Shown piece by piece: positions 38,853 through 47,972 of a stretch of DNA of 64,000 nucleotides. The notes under the pieces were generated by a model, which did not search any database, was not told the DNA's origin, and worked only from the letters and a program-made list of their open reading frames with translations. The DNA is taken from assembly GCF_014201615.1 (NCBI RefSeq), contig NZ_JACHEU010000001.1, positions 825,631 to 889,630 of the forward strand, in the 5' to 3' direction. The first letter of the stretch is position 1; each line of letters begins with the position of its first letter. The position numbers and the translations under genes were made by a program. This DNA comes from Aquamicrobium lusatiense. Lineage in GTDB: Bacteria; Pseudomonadota; Alphaproteobacteria; Rhizobiales; Rhizobiaceae.

Positions 38853-40448
38853 TTACTCGACGAGGTCGACGCCCTCGAAGGCGAAGTCGCCGAGCGGGCT
38901 CTGGTGGAAGCCTTCGACTTCCTTGCGCATCGGCACGACCGACAGCGAGTGGTCGAGCGTGGCCCACGGAGCTTCGCGCTTGAAGACTTCCTGTGCCTGC
39001 TCGTAGAGCTTGATGCGCTCGTCCTGATCGGTGGTGGACTTCGCCTTCATGACGAGATCGTTGAACTCTTCATTGCACCACTGGGCGCGGTTGTTGCCAC
39101 CGACAGCGTCACAGCCAAGCAGGGTGTGCAGGAAGTTGTCCGGGTCGCCATTGTCACCGGTCCAGCCGAGGATCACGGCGCCGTCACGGTCCTTTGCCTT
39201 GGAGCGGTCGAGATACTCGGCCCACTCATAGGAGACGATCTCGACCTTGACGCCGATCTTGGCGAAGTCGGACTGCATGAGTTCGGCCGCGCGGCGGGCG
39301 TTCAGCATGTAGGGACGCGAAACCGGCATTGCCCAGACCTTCATGGAGAGGTCCTTGACGCCGGCTTCCTCCAGCATCTTCTTGGCCGCTTCGGGATCGT
39401 ACGCGTCGTCCTTGATGTTGTCGTTGTAGGACCACATGGTCGGCGGGATCGGGTTCTTGGCTTCGGTGGCCGCGCCCTGGAACACGGCGTCGACGATGGC
39501 CTTCTTGTTGATGGCCATGTTGAGCGCCTTGCGCACCTCGACCTTGTCGAACGGCGCCTGCGTGGTGTTGTAGGCGAGATAGGCGATGTTGAGGCCTTCC
39601 TGCTCCACCACCTTAAGGTTCGGGTCAGCCTTCATGGCCTCGACGTCGGCGGCGTTCGGGAACGGCATCAGGTGGCATTCGCCCGCCTTCAGCTTCTGAT
39701 AGCGGACCGAGGCATCCGTGGTGATCGCGAAAACGAGATCGTCGATCTTCTGCTGGCCGCCCCAGTAGTCGGGATTGGCCTTGTAGCGGATCACGGCGTC
39801 CTGCTGATAGGCGACGAAGCTGTACGGACCGGTGCCGAGCGGCATCTGGTTCATCTGCTCCTTCTTGCCTTCGGCTTCGAGCTTGTCGGAATATTCCTTC
39901 GAAACGATCGACATGAACGGCATGGCGAGGTTGGCGAGGAAAGGTGCTTCCGGCTGGTTCAGGATGATCTTGACGGTCTGGTCATCGACCTTCTCGACCG
40001 ACTTGATCAGCGTCGGGAAGCCCATGCCCTCGGAATATTCCCACGAGGCGCCGGCCACATACTGGTTCCAGGGGTTGTTCTTGTTGAGCTGGCGGTCGAA
40101 GGAGAACACCACGTCATCGGCATTGAGGTCACGCGACGGGGTGAAGAAATCGGTGGTCTGGAACTTCACGCCCTGACGAAGCTTGAACGTATATTCAAGG
40201 CCGTCGTCGGAAATCTCCCAGCTTTCGGCGAGGCCGGGCTCGGTCTCGGTCGTGCCTGGCTTGAACTCAAGCAGGCGGTTATACACGGTGTGAGCGGCGG
40301 CGTCGAAGGTGGTACCAGCAGTATACATGCCGGGATCGAAGCCTTCCGGCGATCCTTCCGAGCAATATACAAACGTTTTTGCGTTGGCGGCTCCACCCAT
40401 GACGGTTGCAGCCAGCAACGCGGCCGCAATAGTCAGCTTCTTGGTCAT
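38853..40448 (-). CDS. dppA: Dipeptide-binding periplasmic protein DppA
   Basis: 531-residue SBP family 5 protein: a signal peptide (KKLTIAAALLAATVMGGAANA), then FVYCSEGSPEGFDPGMYTAGTTFDAAAHTVYNRL, the usual DppA beginning. It also has the LPGTGPY-type motif as MPLGTGPYSFVAY and RKALNMAINKKAIVDAVF. Imports dipeptides, and in related bacteria also heme or delta-aminolevulinate. GGGAG precedes the ATG. First gene of the dpp cluster. Confidence 0.95.
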   Translation of the reverse strand: MTKKLTIAAALLAATVMGGAANAKTFVYCSEGSPEGFDPGMYTAGTTFDAAAHTVYNRLLEFKPGTTETEPGLAESWEISDDGLEYTFKLRQGVKFQTTDFFTPSRDLNADDVVFSFDRQLNKNNPWNQYVAGASWEYSEGMGFPTLIKSVEKVDDQTVKIILNQPEAPFLANLAMPFMSIVSKEYSDKLEAEGKKEQMNQMPLGTGPYSFVAYQQDAVIRYKANPDYWGGQQKIDDLVFAITTDASVRYQKLKAGECHLMPFPNAADVEAMKADPNLKVVEQEGLNIAYLAYNTTQAPFDKVEVRKALNMAINKKAIVDAVFQGAATEAKNPIPPTMWSYNDNIKDDAYDPEAAKKMLEEAGVKDLSMKVWAMPVSRPYMLNARRAAELMQSDFAKIGVKVEIVSYEWAEYLDRSKAKDRDGAVILGWTGDNGDPDNFLHTLLGCDAVGGNNRAQWCNEEFNDLVMKAKSTTDQDERIKLYEQAQEVFKREAPWATLDHSLSVVPMRKEVEGFHQSPLGDFAFEGVDLVE

Positions 40449-40874
40449 TGAGGACTCCCTGATATTTACCCAGGTCGCTGTAATCAGCCTGGCGAAGGCT
40501 GCATATAAGCACCGATTTGTCGGCTTTGGAACTCCTTGTCGATCTGCCTCAGCGTCACTTCAATAAAATTTCACAAATTCGCTTGCTGGTGAGATTTTCG
40601 ATCGGCACTGATCTTGGCGGAGATTTATTGTGACTTGACATCTGTGTTTGGAGGGAGGCTCCGAGCCGGCCGCTATACGTGCCGGATGCAAGATTCGAGC
40701 GCCCCTGCCGCTGCGGCACGGCTTGCAAGCGGGATGTTTGTCGCCATAGATAGAAACATGCAGGGTGGGTAAGGTGGCACTTCCATGACGCATGGCGGGG
40801 AGAAGAAGTGCCTGCCGGCTGGAAGCGAGCCGGTATGAGACCGCAGTCCCGAAGCTAAAACCAGGGAGGACGCA
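40449..40874. other. Divergent intergenic region between dppA and fadD
   Basis: No gene is supported in these 426 bases. On the minus strand TTCCAA and TTATAT with 17-base spacing (about 40505-40535) may be a weak dppA promoter. On the plus strand TTGACA at 40635-40640 lacks a clear -10. An AGGGAGGA ribosome site for fadD ends at 40870. Confidence 0.35.
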
Positions 40875-42785
40875 TTGGCCAAGGCAACTACAGGTTCAGC
40901 AAAGAGTAAGGCCGTCGCAGGCACAGCCAGTGCCGCGAAGGAGAAGGCTGCAGAAAAGAAGCCGGCGAAGAAGAGCGCTGGCGCGTCTGCCAACAAAGCT
41001 GCGCCTGCGGCAGCCAGGCCCGCGGCTGAAAAGCCTGCAACCAGAAGTGCTGCAAAAAAGGCTGTCCCGGCTCCGAAGGCAACGGCGCAGAAAGCACCGT
41101 CTTCCGGTGGAAAAGAGCGGCCGAAGCCATGGCTTGCGAGCTATCCCGCCGGCGTCCCGGCAGAAATTGGCCCGCTGACCTCATCTTCGATCGGTGCGTT
41201 GCTCGTCGATTCCTGCAATCGCTTTGCCGCCAAGCCGGCGTTCGCCAGCATGGGCAAGACGATTTCCTTCGCCGAGCTGGAAACGCTTTCGGCGAATTTT
41301 GCTGCCTATCTTCAGTCGGTCGGTCTTGAAAAGGGAGCCCGCGTCGCGTTGATGATGCCCAATGTCCTTCAATATCCCATCGCCATGATGGCGGTGCTGA
41401 GGGCAGGTTACGTCGTCGTCAACGTCAATCCGCTTTATACGGCGCGAGAGCTGGAGCATCAGCTCAACGATTCCGGCGCCGAAGCCATCGTCATTCTGGA
41501 GAACTTCGCAACCACCCTTCAGACGGCCATCGGCAAGACCAAGGTGAAGCATGTTATCATCGCCGCCATGGGAGATCTGCTCGGCCTGAAGGGCGTGCTG
41601 GTCAATCTGGTCGTGCGACGTGTCAAGAAGATGGTCCCCGACTGGTCGATCCCGGGCCATGTCCGGTTCAACGCCGCGCTGAAAGCGGGTGCAGGCAGGA
41701 AGCTGAGGCCGGTCGAGGTCGGGCAGGACGACATCGCCTTCCTGCAATATACGGGCGGGACGACAGGCGTTTCCAAGGGCGCCACCCTGCTGCATCGCAA
41801 CGTGCTGTCGAATGTGGCGCAGTTGGCGATCTGGGTGGAGGACGCTTACACCGTCAAGCCGAAGCCGGAAAATCTGGTCTTTGTCTGCGCGCTGCCGCTC
41901 TATCACATTTTCGCACTGACGGTGAATGCGCTGATGGGCATGGAGCAGGGCGCCCTCAACGTGCTGATTCCCAATCCGCGCGACATTCCCGCATTCGTGA
42001 AGGAGCTGCGCGGCCGCCAGTTCAACATTTTCCCCGGCCTGAACACGCTGTTCAATGCGCTTCTCAACAATGAGGAATTCCGCAAGCTGGATTTCAGCTC
42101 GCTGGTGCTGTCGATCGGCGGCGGCATGGCCGTGCAGCAGGGGGTTGCCGATCGCTGGAAGGCGCTGACCGGAAATCACATCACCGAGGGGTACGGGCTT
42201 TCCGAGACCTCTCCTGTCGCCACCACCAACAAATGCTCGTCGTCCGAGTTCACCGGCACCATCGGTCTGCCCATTCCGTCGACCGAGGTGGCGATCCGCG
42301 ACGATGATGGCAATGACGTGGCGCTGGGCGAAGTGGGTGAGATCTGCATTCGCGGACCTCAGGTGATGGCCGGTTACTGGAACCGGCCGGAGGAAACCGA
42401 GAAGGCCATGACGCCGGACGGCTTCTTCAAGACCGGCGACATGGGGTTCATGAATGCCGAGGGCTTCACCAAGATCGTCGACCGCAAGAAGGACATGATC
42501 CTGGTGTCCGGCTTCAACGTCTATCCCAACGAGCTGGAAGAGGTGGTCGCCAACCATCCGGGCGTTCTGGAGGTGGCTGCCGTCGGCGTGCCGGATGAGA
42601 AGTCGGGCGAGGTGCCGAAGCTGTTCGTGGTGCGGCGTGACCCCGACCTCACTGCCGAGACGCTGATCGCCTATTGCCGGGAAAACCTCACCGGCTACAA
42701 GCGGCCGAAATACATCGAATTCCGCGATGAACTGCCGAAGACTCCGGTTGGCAAGATTCTGAGGCGCGAACTGCGCGATTCCTGA
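40875..42785 (+). CDS. fadD: Long-chain fatty acid-CoA ligase with Lys/Ala-rich N-terminal tail
   Basis: 636 residues against about 560 for typical FadD. Residues 1-85 are almost only Lys, Ala, Pro, Ser and Thr (AAEKKPAKKSAG-like), resembling histone H1 tails. The rest is a normal adenylate-forming enzyme: the P-loop-like YTGGTTGVSKGA, TEGYGLSETSP, KTGDMGFMNAEG, and the C-terminal catalytic lysine in TPVGKILRREL. It activates fatty acids for beta-oxidation. TTG start with AGGGAGGA spaced 4-5 bases; there is no in-frame ATG until after the tail. Confidence 0.92.
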   Translation: MAKATTGSAKSKAVAGTASAAKEKAAEKKPAKKSAGASANKAAPAAARPAAEKPATRSAAKKAVPAPKATAQKAPSSGGKERPKPWLASYPAGVPAEIGPLTSSSIGALLVDSCNRFAAKPAFASMGKTISFAELETLSANFAAYLQSVGLEKGARVALMMPNVLQYPIAMMAVLRAGYVVVNVNPLYTARELEHQLNDSGAEAIVILENFATTLQTAIGKTKVKHVIIAAMGDLLGLKGVLVNLVVRRVKKMVPDWSIPGHVRFNAALKAGAGRKLRPVEVGQDDIAFLQYTGGTTGVSKGATLLHRNVLSNVAQLAIWVEDAYTVKPKPENLVFVCALPLYHIFALTVNALMGMEQGALNVLIPNPRDIPAFVKELRGRQFNIFPGLNTLFNALLNNEEFRKLDFSSLVLSIGGGMAVQQGVADRWKALTGNHITEGYGLSETSPVATTNKCSSSEFTGTIGLPIPSTEVAIRDDDGNDVALGEVGEICIRGPQVMAGYWNRPEETEKAMTPDGFFKTGDMGFMNAEGFTKIVDRKKDMILVSGFNVYPNELEEVVANHPGVLEVAAVGVPDEKSGEVPKLFVVRRDPDLTAETLIAYCRENLTGYKRPKYIEFRDELPKTPVGKILRRELRDS

Positions 42786-42812
42786 TCTGCCTTCCCGGCA
42801 CCGATAAAAGTC

Positions 42813-42845
42813 ACAAAAGCCCGCGCCTTGCGGGCTTTTGCATTT
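42813..42845. terminator. Bidirectional intrinsic terminator
   Basis: AAAAGCCCGC-GCCTT-GCGGGCTTTT followed by GCATTTT, between the convergent fadD and MurI-like genes. A tracts and T tracts flank both sides, so it can act in both directions. Confidence 0.85.
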
Positions 42846-43637
42846 TCAGGCGACAGTCACGGCCTGAAGCGGGATGTCTATGCCCAGCCTGTCGAGCATG
42901 GCTTTGAAGGCGGCGATGCCATAATGCTCGCTTTCGGTCACGAGCCCCATGATGTGCCCGCTGCCACCCTGTTCGGGCGTAAGTGCTGCCACAATGTCCT
43001 GTGCCGGATCGATGAACGCGCGGTCGGGACGCGCGGCCGCGAAGAATGACGCCAGCCATGGCAGATGCGTGCTCGACAGCGTCAGCACGTCTGTATCGGG
43101 GTGCCGGTCGCGGACTTCTTCCATGAAGGCGCTGACAAGAAGCTGCGTGCCGGCCGGATCGAACAGGAAGGAACCGTTCTCGACCAGCTCGACCATGGGC
43201 GAGGCGTTGATGAGGGCGACCTGATCCGGATTGGTCGCGTGCGTCGCTACGAAGTGCGCCAGCATCGGGCTTTCGATCAGCGATTTCACGCCCATTATGC
43301 CGACCCGTCCGCTCCGCGTCTGCGAAAGTGCGGCGCCGAGCGGCGGATGCACCCCGAACAGCTTCGGGCCGGGGTCGCGCCGCAATTCGTCCAGCACCAT
43401 GATCGAGGGGGCGTTGGAGGCGATGACGATGGCGGCAGGTTCGTACCGGCCGAGGAAGGCGATGGTCCGGCGCATGATGGCCAGGAGCTGTTCCCGTCCC
43501 TTGCCGCCATAGGGGAAGCTGGCGCGGTCGGCGAAGTAGAGGATATCCTGCTTCGGGAACGCCTTGTGGATTTCCGCCACGATGGCATAGCTGCCGATGC
43601 CCGCGTCGAAGACAGCGACCGGTCGATGCAGGCTCAT
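42846..43637 (-). CDS. Glutamate racemase-like protein lacking both catalytic cysteines
   Basis: 263 residues that align along the whole MurI fold: FDAGIGSYAIVAEIHKAFP for the usual FDSGVGGL, YFADRASFPYGGKGREQL for YFGDTARVPYG, VIASNAPS (73-78) for ACNTAS, and TLSSTHLPWL (187-193) for LGCTHYP. Both acid/base cysteines of the racemase are therefore serine (S74, S189). Classical racemization is unlikely; the protein may bind an amino acid or related ligand, or use another chemistry. It is third in the pgi-HAD-MurI-like run, 51 bases after the phosphatase gene. Confidence 0.85.
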   Translation of the reverse strand: MSLHRPVAVFDAGIGSYAIVAEIHKAFPKQDILYFADRASFPYGGKGREQLLAIMRRTIAFLGRYEPAAIVIASNAPSIMVLDELRRDPGPKLFGVHPPLGAALSQTRSGRVGIMGVKSLIESPMLAHFVATHATNPDQVALINASPMVELVENGSFLFDPAGTQLLVSAFMEEVRDRHPDTDVLTLSSTHLPWLASFFAAARPDRAFIDPAQDIVAALTPEQGGSGHIMGLVTESEHYGIAAFKAMLDRLGIDIPLQAVTVA

Positions 43638-43688
43638 GCGCGTTCTCCCCTCATGGTGACATCCCGGGGGCCGGCTTCGCGAAATTGC

Positions 43689-44396
43689 TCAGACCGACGC
43701 CAGATAGGCCGGCAGGTCGGCGACCGAATCCAGCATCACATCGGCCAGAGGTGAAAGCGATTCGCGCGTGCCGGTGCCGGAAAGAACGCCGATGGCCAGT
43801 CCGCAGCCGCCGGCGCGCGCCATGTCGAGATCGTGGCGGTTGTCGCCAACCATGGCCAGTTCGGAAGGCTTCAGGCCGGTCAGGTCGCAGAAGGCGACCA
43901 CGGTATCGGGCGCCGGCTTGGCATTGGCGACCGCATCGTAGCCATAGGCGGCCTCGAACAGTTGCGCGATGCCGAGCGCCGACAGCGTCTTCTCGCAGCC
44001 CATCGTGGAATCATTGGTCGCAACGCCCAGCCGGTAGGATTGCGCATGCAGATCGCCGAGCGCACCGATGATGCCGGGAAGGGCGACCGCCATGGCGGCG
44101 CCCTTGTCGGTGGTCATCCGGTTGAAGTGCTCGACCGCATCGAGCTGCTCGCGCCGCGAAAGTTTTGGGAACCACAGCTCGATGATGTCGAGATTGGTGC
44201 CGGCCGCAAATACGGAATCCGCCCTGAAGGCATGTGTCTGCGGGTCGAGGCCGGCTGCCACGAGCAGCGTGTCCGCCTTGTCCCTGTCGCCGCCGGATGC
44301 CTCCATCGCCATCAGTTCGGCCACCGCCGACCATGTTGCATGGAAGTCGACAAGCGTGCCGTCCTTGTCGAACAGGATTCCCTTGATGGCGGCCAA
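43689..44396 (-). CDS. HAD-superfamily phosphatase, Gph-like
   Basis: 235 residues. HAD motif I is ILFDKDGTLVDF (D10 nucleophile, D12 acid), motif II VATNDST, motif III lysine in ANAKPAPDTV, motif IV MVGDNRHDLDMARAGG. Resembles phosphoglycolate phosphatases, but the substrate is unproven. TTG start, 4 bases after the pgi stop, so translation is probably coupled to pgi. Confidence 0.88.
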   Translation of the reverse strand: MAAIKGILFDKDGTLVDFHATWSAVAELMAMEASGGDRDKADTLLVAAGLDPQTHAFRADSVFAAGTNLDIIELWFPKLSRREQLDAVEHFNRMTTDKGAAMAVALPGIIGALGDLHAQSYRLGVATNDSTMGCEKTLSALGIAQLFEAAYGYDAVANAKPAPDTVVAFCDLTGLKPSELAMVGDNRHDLDMARAGGCGLAIGVLSGTGTRESLSPLADVMLDSVADLPAYLASV

Positions 44397-44400
44397 GTCT

Positions 44401-46047
44401 CTATCTCTCTTTCAGGTCGAAAATCTGTTTCACCAGACCGGCCGTCGAGGCATCCCTGTCTGCGGCGCTTTCCTTGCCCTCTACGACAGGCAGCAACCGT
44501 GTTGCCAGCTCCTTGCCGAGTTCGACCCCCCATTGGTCGAAGGAGTTGATGTTGTAAAGCACCCCTTCGACAAAGACGCGATGTTCGTAAAGCGCAATCA
44601 GCCGTCCGAGCGTTGCCGGATCGAGCAGCCTGTAGAGGATGGTGATCGAGGGGCGGTTTCCGGAAAAGACGCGGTGGGGCGCCAGCTTCTCCACCTTTGC
44701 CGGGTCCATGCCGCCGGCCAGCATCTGCGTGCGCGCTTCTTCCAGCGTGCGGCCTTTCATCAGCGCCTCGGACTGGGCGAGGCAGTTGGCCAGCAACAGG
44801 TCTTGGTGGTACTGCAACTCCGGCTCATGCCCGTTGGCGGCAACGAGGAACTCCACCGGAATGATGTCGGTGCCCTGATGCAGAAGCTGGAAGAAGGCGT
44901 GCTGGCCATTGGTGCCGGGCTCGCCCCATACCAGCGGCCCGGTCGGCGTGATGACCGGCGTGCCGTCGAGCGATGTGCTCTTGCCGTTCGATTCCATGTC
45001 GAGCTGCTGGAGATAGGCAGGCAGGCGCGACAGGCGCTGATCGTAGGGGATGACGGCACGGGCCGGATAGAGGCACACCACGCGGTGCCACCAGCCGACG
45101 AGGCCGAGCAGCGCGGGCAGGTTTTCGGAAAGGGGGGCTGTACGGAAATGCTCATCCATCTCATGCGCGCCGGCCAGCATCTGGCGAAAACGCTGCGGAC
45201 CGATCGCGATCATCACCGGCAGGCCGATCGCACCCCACACGGAGTAGCGCCCGCCGACCCAGTCCCAGAAGCCGAACACGCGATCCGCTTCGATGCCGAA
45301 GGCGGCGACCAGATCGAGCGCCGTCGAGACGGCGGCGAAATGATGACCCACGGCTTTCTCGCCCAGCGCCTGTGCGATCCAGCGCTTCGCCGTCTGCGCA
45401 TTGGTCATCGTCTCCACCGTGGTGAAGGTCTTGGATGCGACGATGATCAGCGTCGTTTCGGGGTCGAGCCCGGCAAGCGTGTCGTGGATATGAGCGCCGT
45501 CGATATTGGAGACGTAATGGGCGCGCGGGCCATCGTGATAAGGCGCCAGCGCCAGCGTCACCATGACGGGGCCGAGATCGGAGCCGCCGATGCCGATATT
45601 GACGATGTCGGTGATGGCCTTGCCGGTCGCGCCGCGTGCCTTGCCGCTGCGGATCGCCTCGGCGAAGCTGCTCATCGCGTCCAGAACCGAGGCGACGTCC
45701 TTGCCGACCGCCTGCCCGTCTATCGCCGGTCCGGATGCGCCCGGATCGCGCAACGCTGTGTGCAGAACGGCGCGATCTTCCGTGACATTGATATGCGCGC
45801 CGTCAAACATAGCGTCGCGCCGCGCTTCCACCCCGCAGGCTTTGGCCAGTTTGCCGAGCAATGCCATGGTGGCGTCATCGACCGCGCATTTCGACCAGTC
45901 GAGCAGCATGTCGCCCTGTCTGGCGGAAAAGCGGCTGAAGCGCTGCGGATCGGCCTGAAAGGCAGCGCGCATATCCATGGATACGGACGAGCGCTGCGCG
46001 CGAAGATCATCGAGAAACTGGCTGAAGGCGGAACGGTCCACGGACAT
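44401..46047 (-). CDS. pgi: Glucose-6-phosphate isomerase
   Basis: 548 residues. Interconverts glucose-6-phosphate and fructose-6-phosphate. Signatures present: [44 protein letters not shown], the catalytic glutamate region GGWWHR-like LVGWWHRVV, and the C-terminal [14 protein letters not shown] containing the catalytic lysine. The start at ATG 46047 (MSVDRSAF) follows GGAG with short spacing; an in-frame TTG 21 bases upstream is possible. First gene of the pgi-HAD-MurI-like run. Confidence 0.95.
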   Translation of the reverse strand: MSVDRSAFSQFLDDLRAQRSSVSMDMRAAFQADPQRFSRFSARQGDMLLDWSKCAVDDATMALLGKLAKACGVEARRDAMFDGAHINVTEDRAVLHTALRDPGASGPAIDGQAVGKDVASVLDAMSSFAEAIRSGKARGATGKAITDIVNIGIGGSDLGPVMVTLALAPYHDGPRAHYVSNIDGAHIHDTLAGLDPETTLIIVASKTFTTVETMTNAQTAKRWIAQALGEKAVGHHFAAVSTALDLVAAFGIEADRVFGFWDWVGGRYSVWGAIGLPVMIAIGPQRFRQMLAGAHEMDEHFRTAPLSENLPALLGLVGWWHRVVCLYPARAVIPYDQRLSRLPAYLQQLDMESNGKSTSLDGTPVITPTGPLVWGEPGTNGQHAFFQLLHQGTDIIPVEFLVAANGHEPELQYHQDLLLANCLAQSEALMKGRTLEEARTQMLAGGMDPAKVEKLAPHRVFSGNRPSITILYRLLDPATLGRLIALYEHRVFVEGVLYNINSFDQWGVELGKELATRLLPVVEGKESAADRDASTAGLVKQIFDLKER

Positions 46048-46093
46048 CTCCGAATGTGGATGCGACAAGGTGGGCGGCCACCCGGATCGGTTC

Positions 46094-46120
46094 GCGGGGG
46101 AATGTAGAGCGTTCCCCCGC
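46094..46120. promoter_or_regulatory. Perfect inverted repeat upstream of pgi
   Basis: GCGGGGGAA-N9-TTCCCCCGC, a 9-bp perfect dyad with a 9-base spacer, centred about 60 bases before the pgi start. It could be a repressor site or an mRNA leader hairpin. No known consensus recognised. Confidence 0.5.
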
Positions 46121-46344
46121 CATGGGAAACACCCTCTTTCCCGGTTCCGCCCCGGCATGTCGCCGCATTCCTTATCCCACCATATTTAAATCGATTCAAT
46201 CGGTGGATTGCCCGTGAAATCGACCTGATCGATCACTGGCATAAATCTATAGGATCAGAATTATTGATTGGCTTAATTGCTTGTGCCAAGCGACACTCCT
46301 CTGGTCCACGCAGCCAGAAAAGACTGTCCACCGGGGAGGTGATC

Positions 46345-47835
46345 ATGTCCCAGCGAAACGACACGGCCATCTGGTCGGGCCTTTTCCGTATATCCGCAGA
46401 ATCGGGGCAAACCCTTCAGGCGCAGATCAGGCAGGCCATCGTCGCAGCCATTCTCGACAGGCAGATCGCCGCCTCCATGCCGTTGCCGTCCTGCCGCATT
46501 CTGGCGGAAAAGCTCGGCGTCGCGCGCGGCACCGTGGTGCTGGCCTTCCAGCAGCTCGTCGATCAGGGCTTCCTGATCGCGCGCGAGCGGCGCGGCCATT
46601 TCGTCAATCCCGATGTGCTGGCAACGCCGGCCAAGCCGCAGAAGGCGCCCGAGCAGTCGAATGAGATCGACTGGAAGGCGCGCCGCCGCATCGCGGCCTC
46701 CGACATGCCGCCGCCGAACAAGCACGAGAACTGGATCAAGTCCTCCTACCCCTTCGTCTATGGGCAGTTCGATCCGGGCCTGTTTCCGACCGCCGAATGG
46801 CGCGAATGCAACCGCATGGCGCTGGCGGTGCTGGAAATCCGCAACTGGGCCTCGGACATGGTCGACCGCGACGACCCGCTGCTGATCGAGCAGATCCAGG
46901 CGCGCCTGCTGCCGCGCCGGGGCATCTTCGCCAATCCCGATGAGATCATCGTTACGCTGGGCGCGCAGAACGCGCTCTACATGCTGGCCACGCTTTTGAT
47001 GGGCAAGGGCTCGAAAGTGGCCATGGAGGACCCGGGCTATCCCGATGCGCGCTCCATCTTCCAGCTTTCCGGCGCCGAGACCGTGCCGGTGCCGGTCGAC
47101 CAGTCGGGCATCGTCACTGACCGCATTCCGACCGATGCCGGTTTCGTGTTCGCCACGCCGAGCCATCACTGTCCGACCATGGTGCCGCTTTCCGAGGCGC
47201 GCCGTCAGGACCTGCTCGACCGTGCCGACCGCTACAACCAGATCATCATCGAGGATGGCTATGACAGCCAGCTGATGGACGATGCGCCGCAGCAGGCGCT
47301 CAAGAGCAGTGACCGCTCGGGGCGCGTCATCTATGTCGGTTCGATGTCGAAGACGCTGGCACCCGGCCTGCGGCTTGGTTACATCGTCGCTTCGGCGGGG
47401 CTGATCGCCGAGCTTCGGGCGCTGCGCCGCTTCATGCTGCGCCACCCGCCGGCCAACAATCAGCGCGCCGTGGCGCTGTTCCTCTCCCTCGGCCATCACG
47501 AAGCACTGGTTCGCCGTCTTTCCACCGCCTTCGAAGAGCGCCGCAAGCGCCTGCGGCAGGCCGTTGCCGCCTTCCTGCCGGAATGGCGTTCAAAGCATCC
47601 GGGTGCGGGAACGTCGCTGTGGCTGGAGGCGCCGCAAGGCGTCAACGCCTTTGACCTGGCCGCTGCCGCGGCCAGCCGCAGCGTCATCATCGAACCCGGC
47701 AACCGCTATTTCGGTTTCGATGAGCAGCCATCGCGCTTCGTACGGCTGGGTATTTCGTCCATTGCCCTGCAGCACATCGAACCGGGCATTCGCGAACTGG
47801 CCACAGCAGCCGGTCGCCGGCCGGCCGCTGCCTGA
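46345..47835 (+). CDS. MocR/GabR-type PLP-dependent transcriptional regulator
   Basis: 496 residues: a GntR-type winged helix (about 25-85, ILAEKLGVARGTVVLAFQQLVDQGFL) joined to a type I aminotransferase fold. PLP-site features are TLGAQNALYMLA, ATPSHHCPTM, IIIEDGYDSQL, and the Schiff-base lysine in YVGSMSKTLAPGLRLGY. GGGGAGG is 6-7 bases before ATG 46345. Likely controls itself and the mttB-family gene downstream; phased direct repeats lie between the two. Confidence 0.92.
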   Translation: MSQRNDTAIWSGLFRISAESGQTLQAQIRQAIVAAILDRQIAASMPLPSCRILAEKLGVARGTVVLAFQQLVDQGFLIARERRGHFVNPDVLATPAKPQKAPEQSNEIDWKARRRIAASDMPPPNKHENWIKSSYPFVYGQFDPGLFPTAEWRECNRMALAVLEIRNWASDMVDRDDPLLIEQIQARLLPRRGIFANPDEIIVTLGAQNALYMLATLLMGKGSKVAMEDPGYPDARSIFQLSGAETVPVPVDQSGIVTDRIPTDAGFVFATPSHHCPTMVPLSEARRQDLLDRADRYNQIIIEDGYDSQLMDDAPQQALKSSDRSGRVIYVGSMSKTLAPGLRLGYIVASAGLIAELRALRRFMLRHPPANNQRAVALFLSLGHHEALVRRLSTAFEERRKRLRQAVAAFLPEWRSKHPGAGTSLWLEAPQGVNAFDLAAAAASRSVIIEPGNRYFGFDEQPSRFVRLGISSIALQHIEPGIRELATAAGRRPAAA

Positions 47836-47883
47836 GCCATTGCTTTGCCATCGCCTTCCTTGATTGAGCCAATGCTTTGGCAC
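47833..47883 (+). promoter_or_regulatory. Phased direct repeats, candidate MocR operator
   Basis: TGAGCCATTGCTTTGCCAT (47833-47851) and TGAGCCAATGCTTTGGCAC (47865-47883) match at 16 of 19 positions and are 32 bases apart start to start, about three helical turns. GabR, the model MocR protein, binds direct repeats about 34 bases apart. The first copy overlaps the mocR-type stop codon. A related ATTGCTTGTGCCAAG lies upstream of the regulator gene (about 46275-46290). A CATAAT -10-like element at 47929-47934 has no clear -35. Confidence 0.6.
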
Positions 47884-47972
47884 AGAAGCCGGACACCCAT
47901 GGCTCATCGCTGGCCTGCATCGGGCGCGCATAATCCTTCCCGGATGCGGTCTTGCAAGCGGGAGACTCGGTG

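Noticed and set aside
38805..40451. 548-codon plus-strand frame opposite dppA
   Set aside because: Shadow of dppA, which has a signal peptide, SBP_5 motifs and operon context.
44068..46107. 679-codon plus-strand frame opposite pgi
   Set aside because: Covers pgi with all its catalytic motifs on the other strand; the plus-strand product has no family resemblance.
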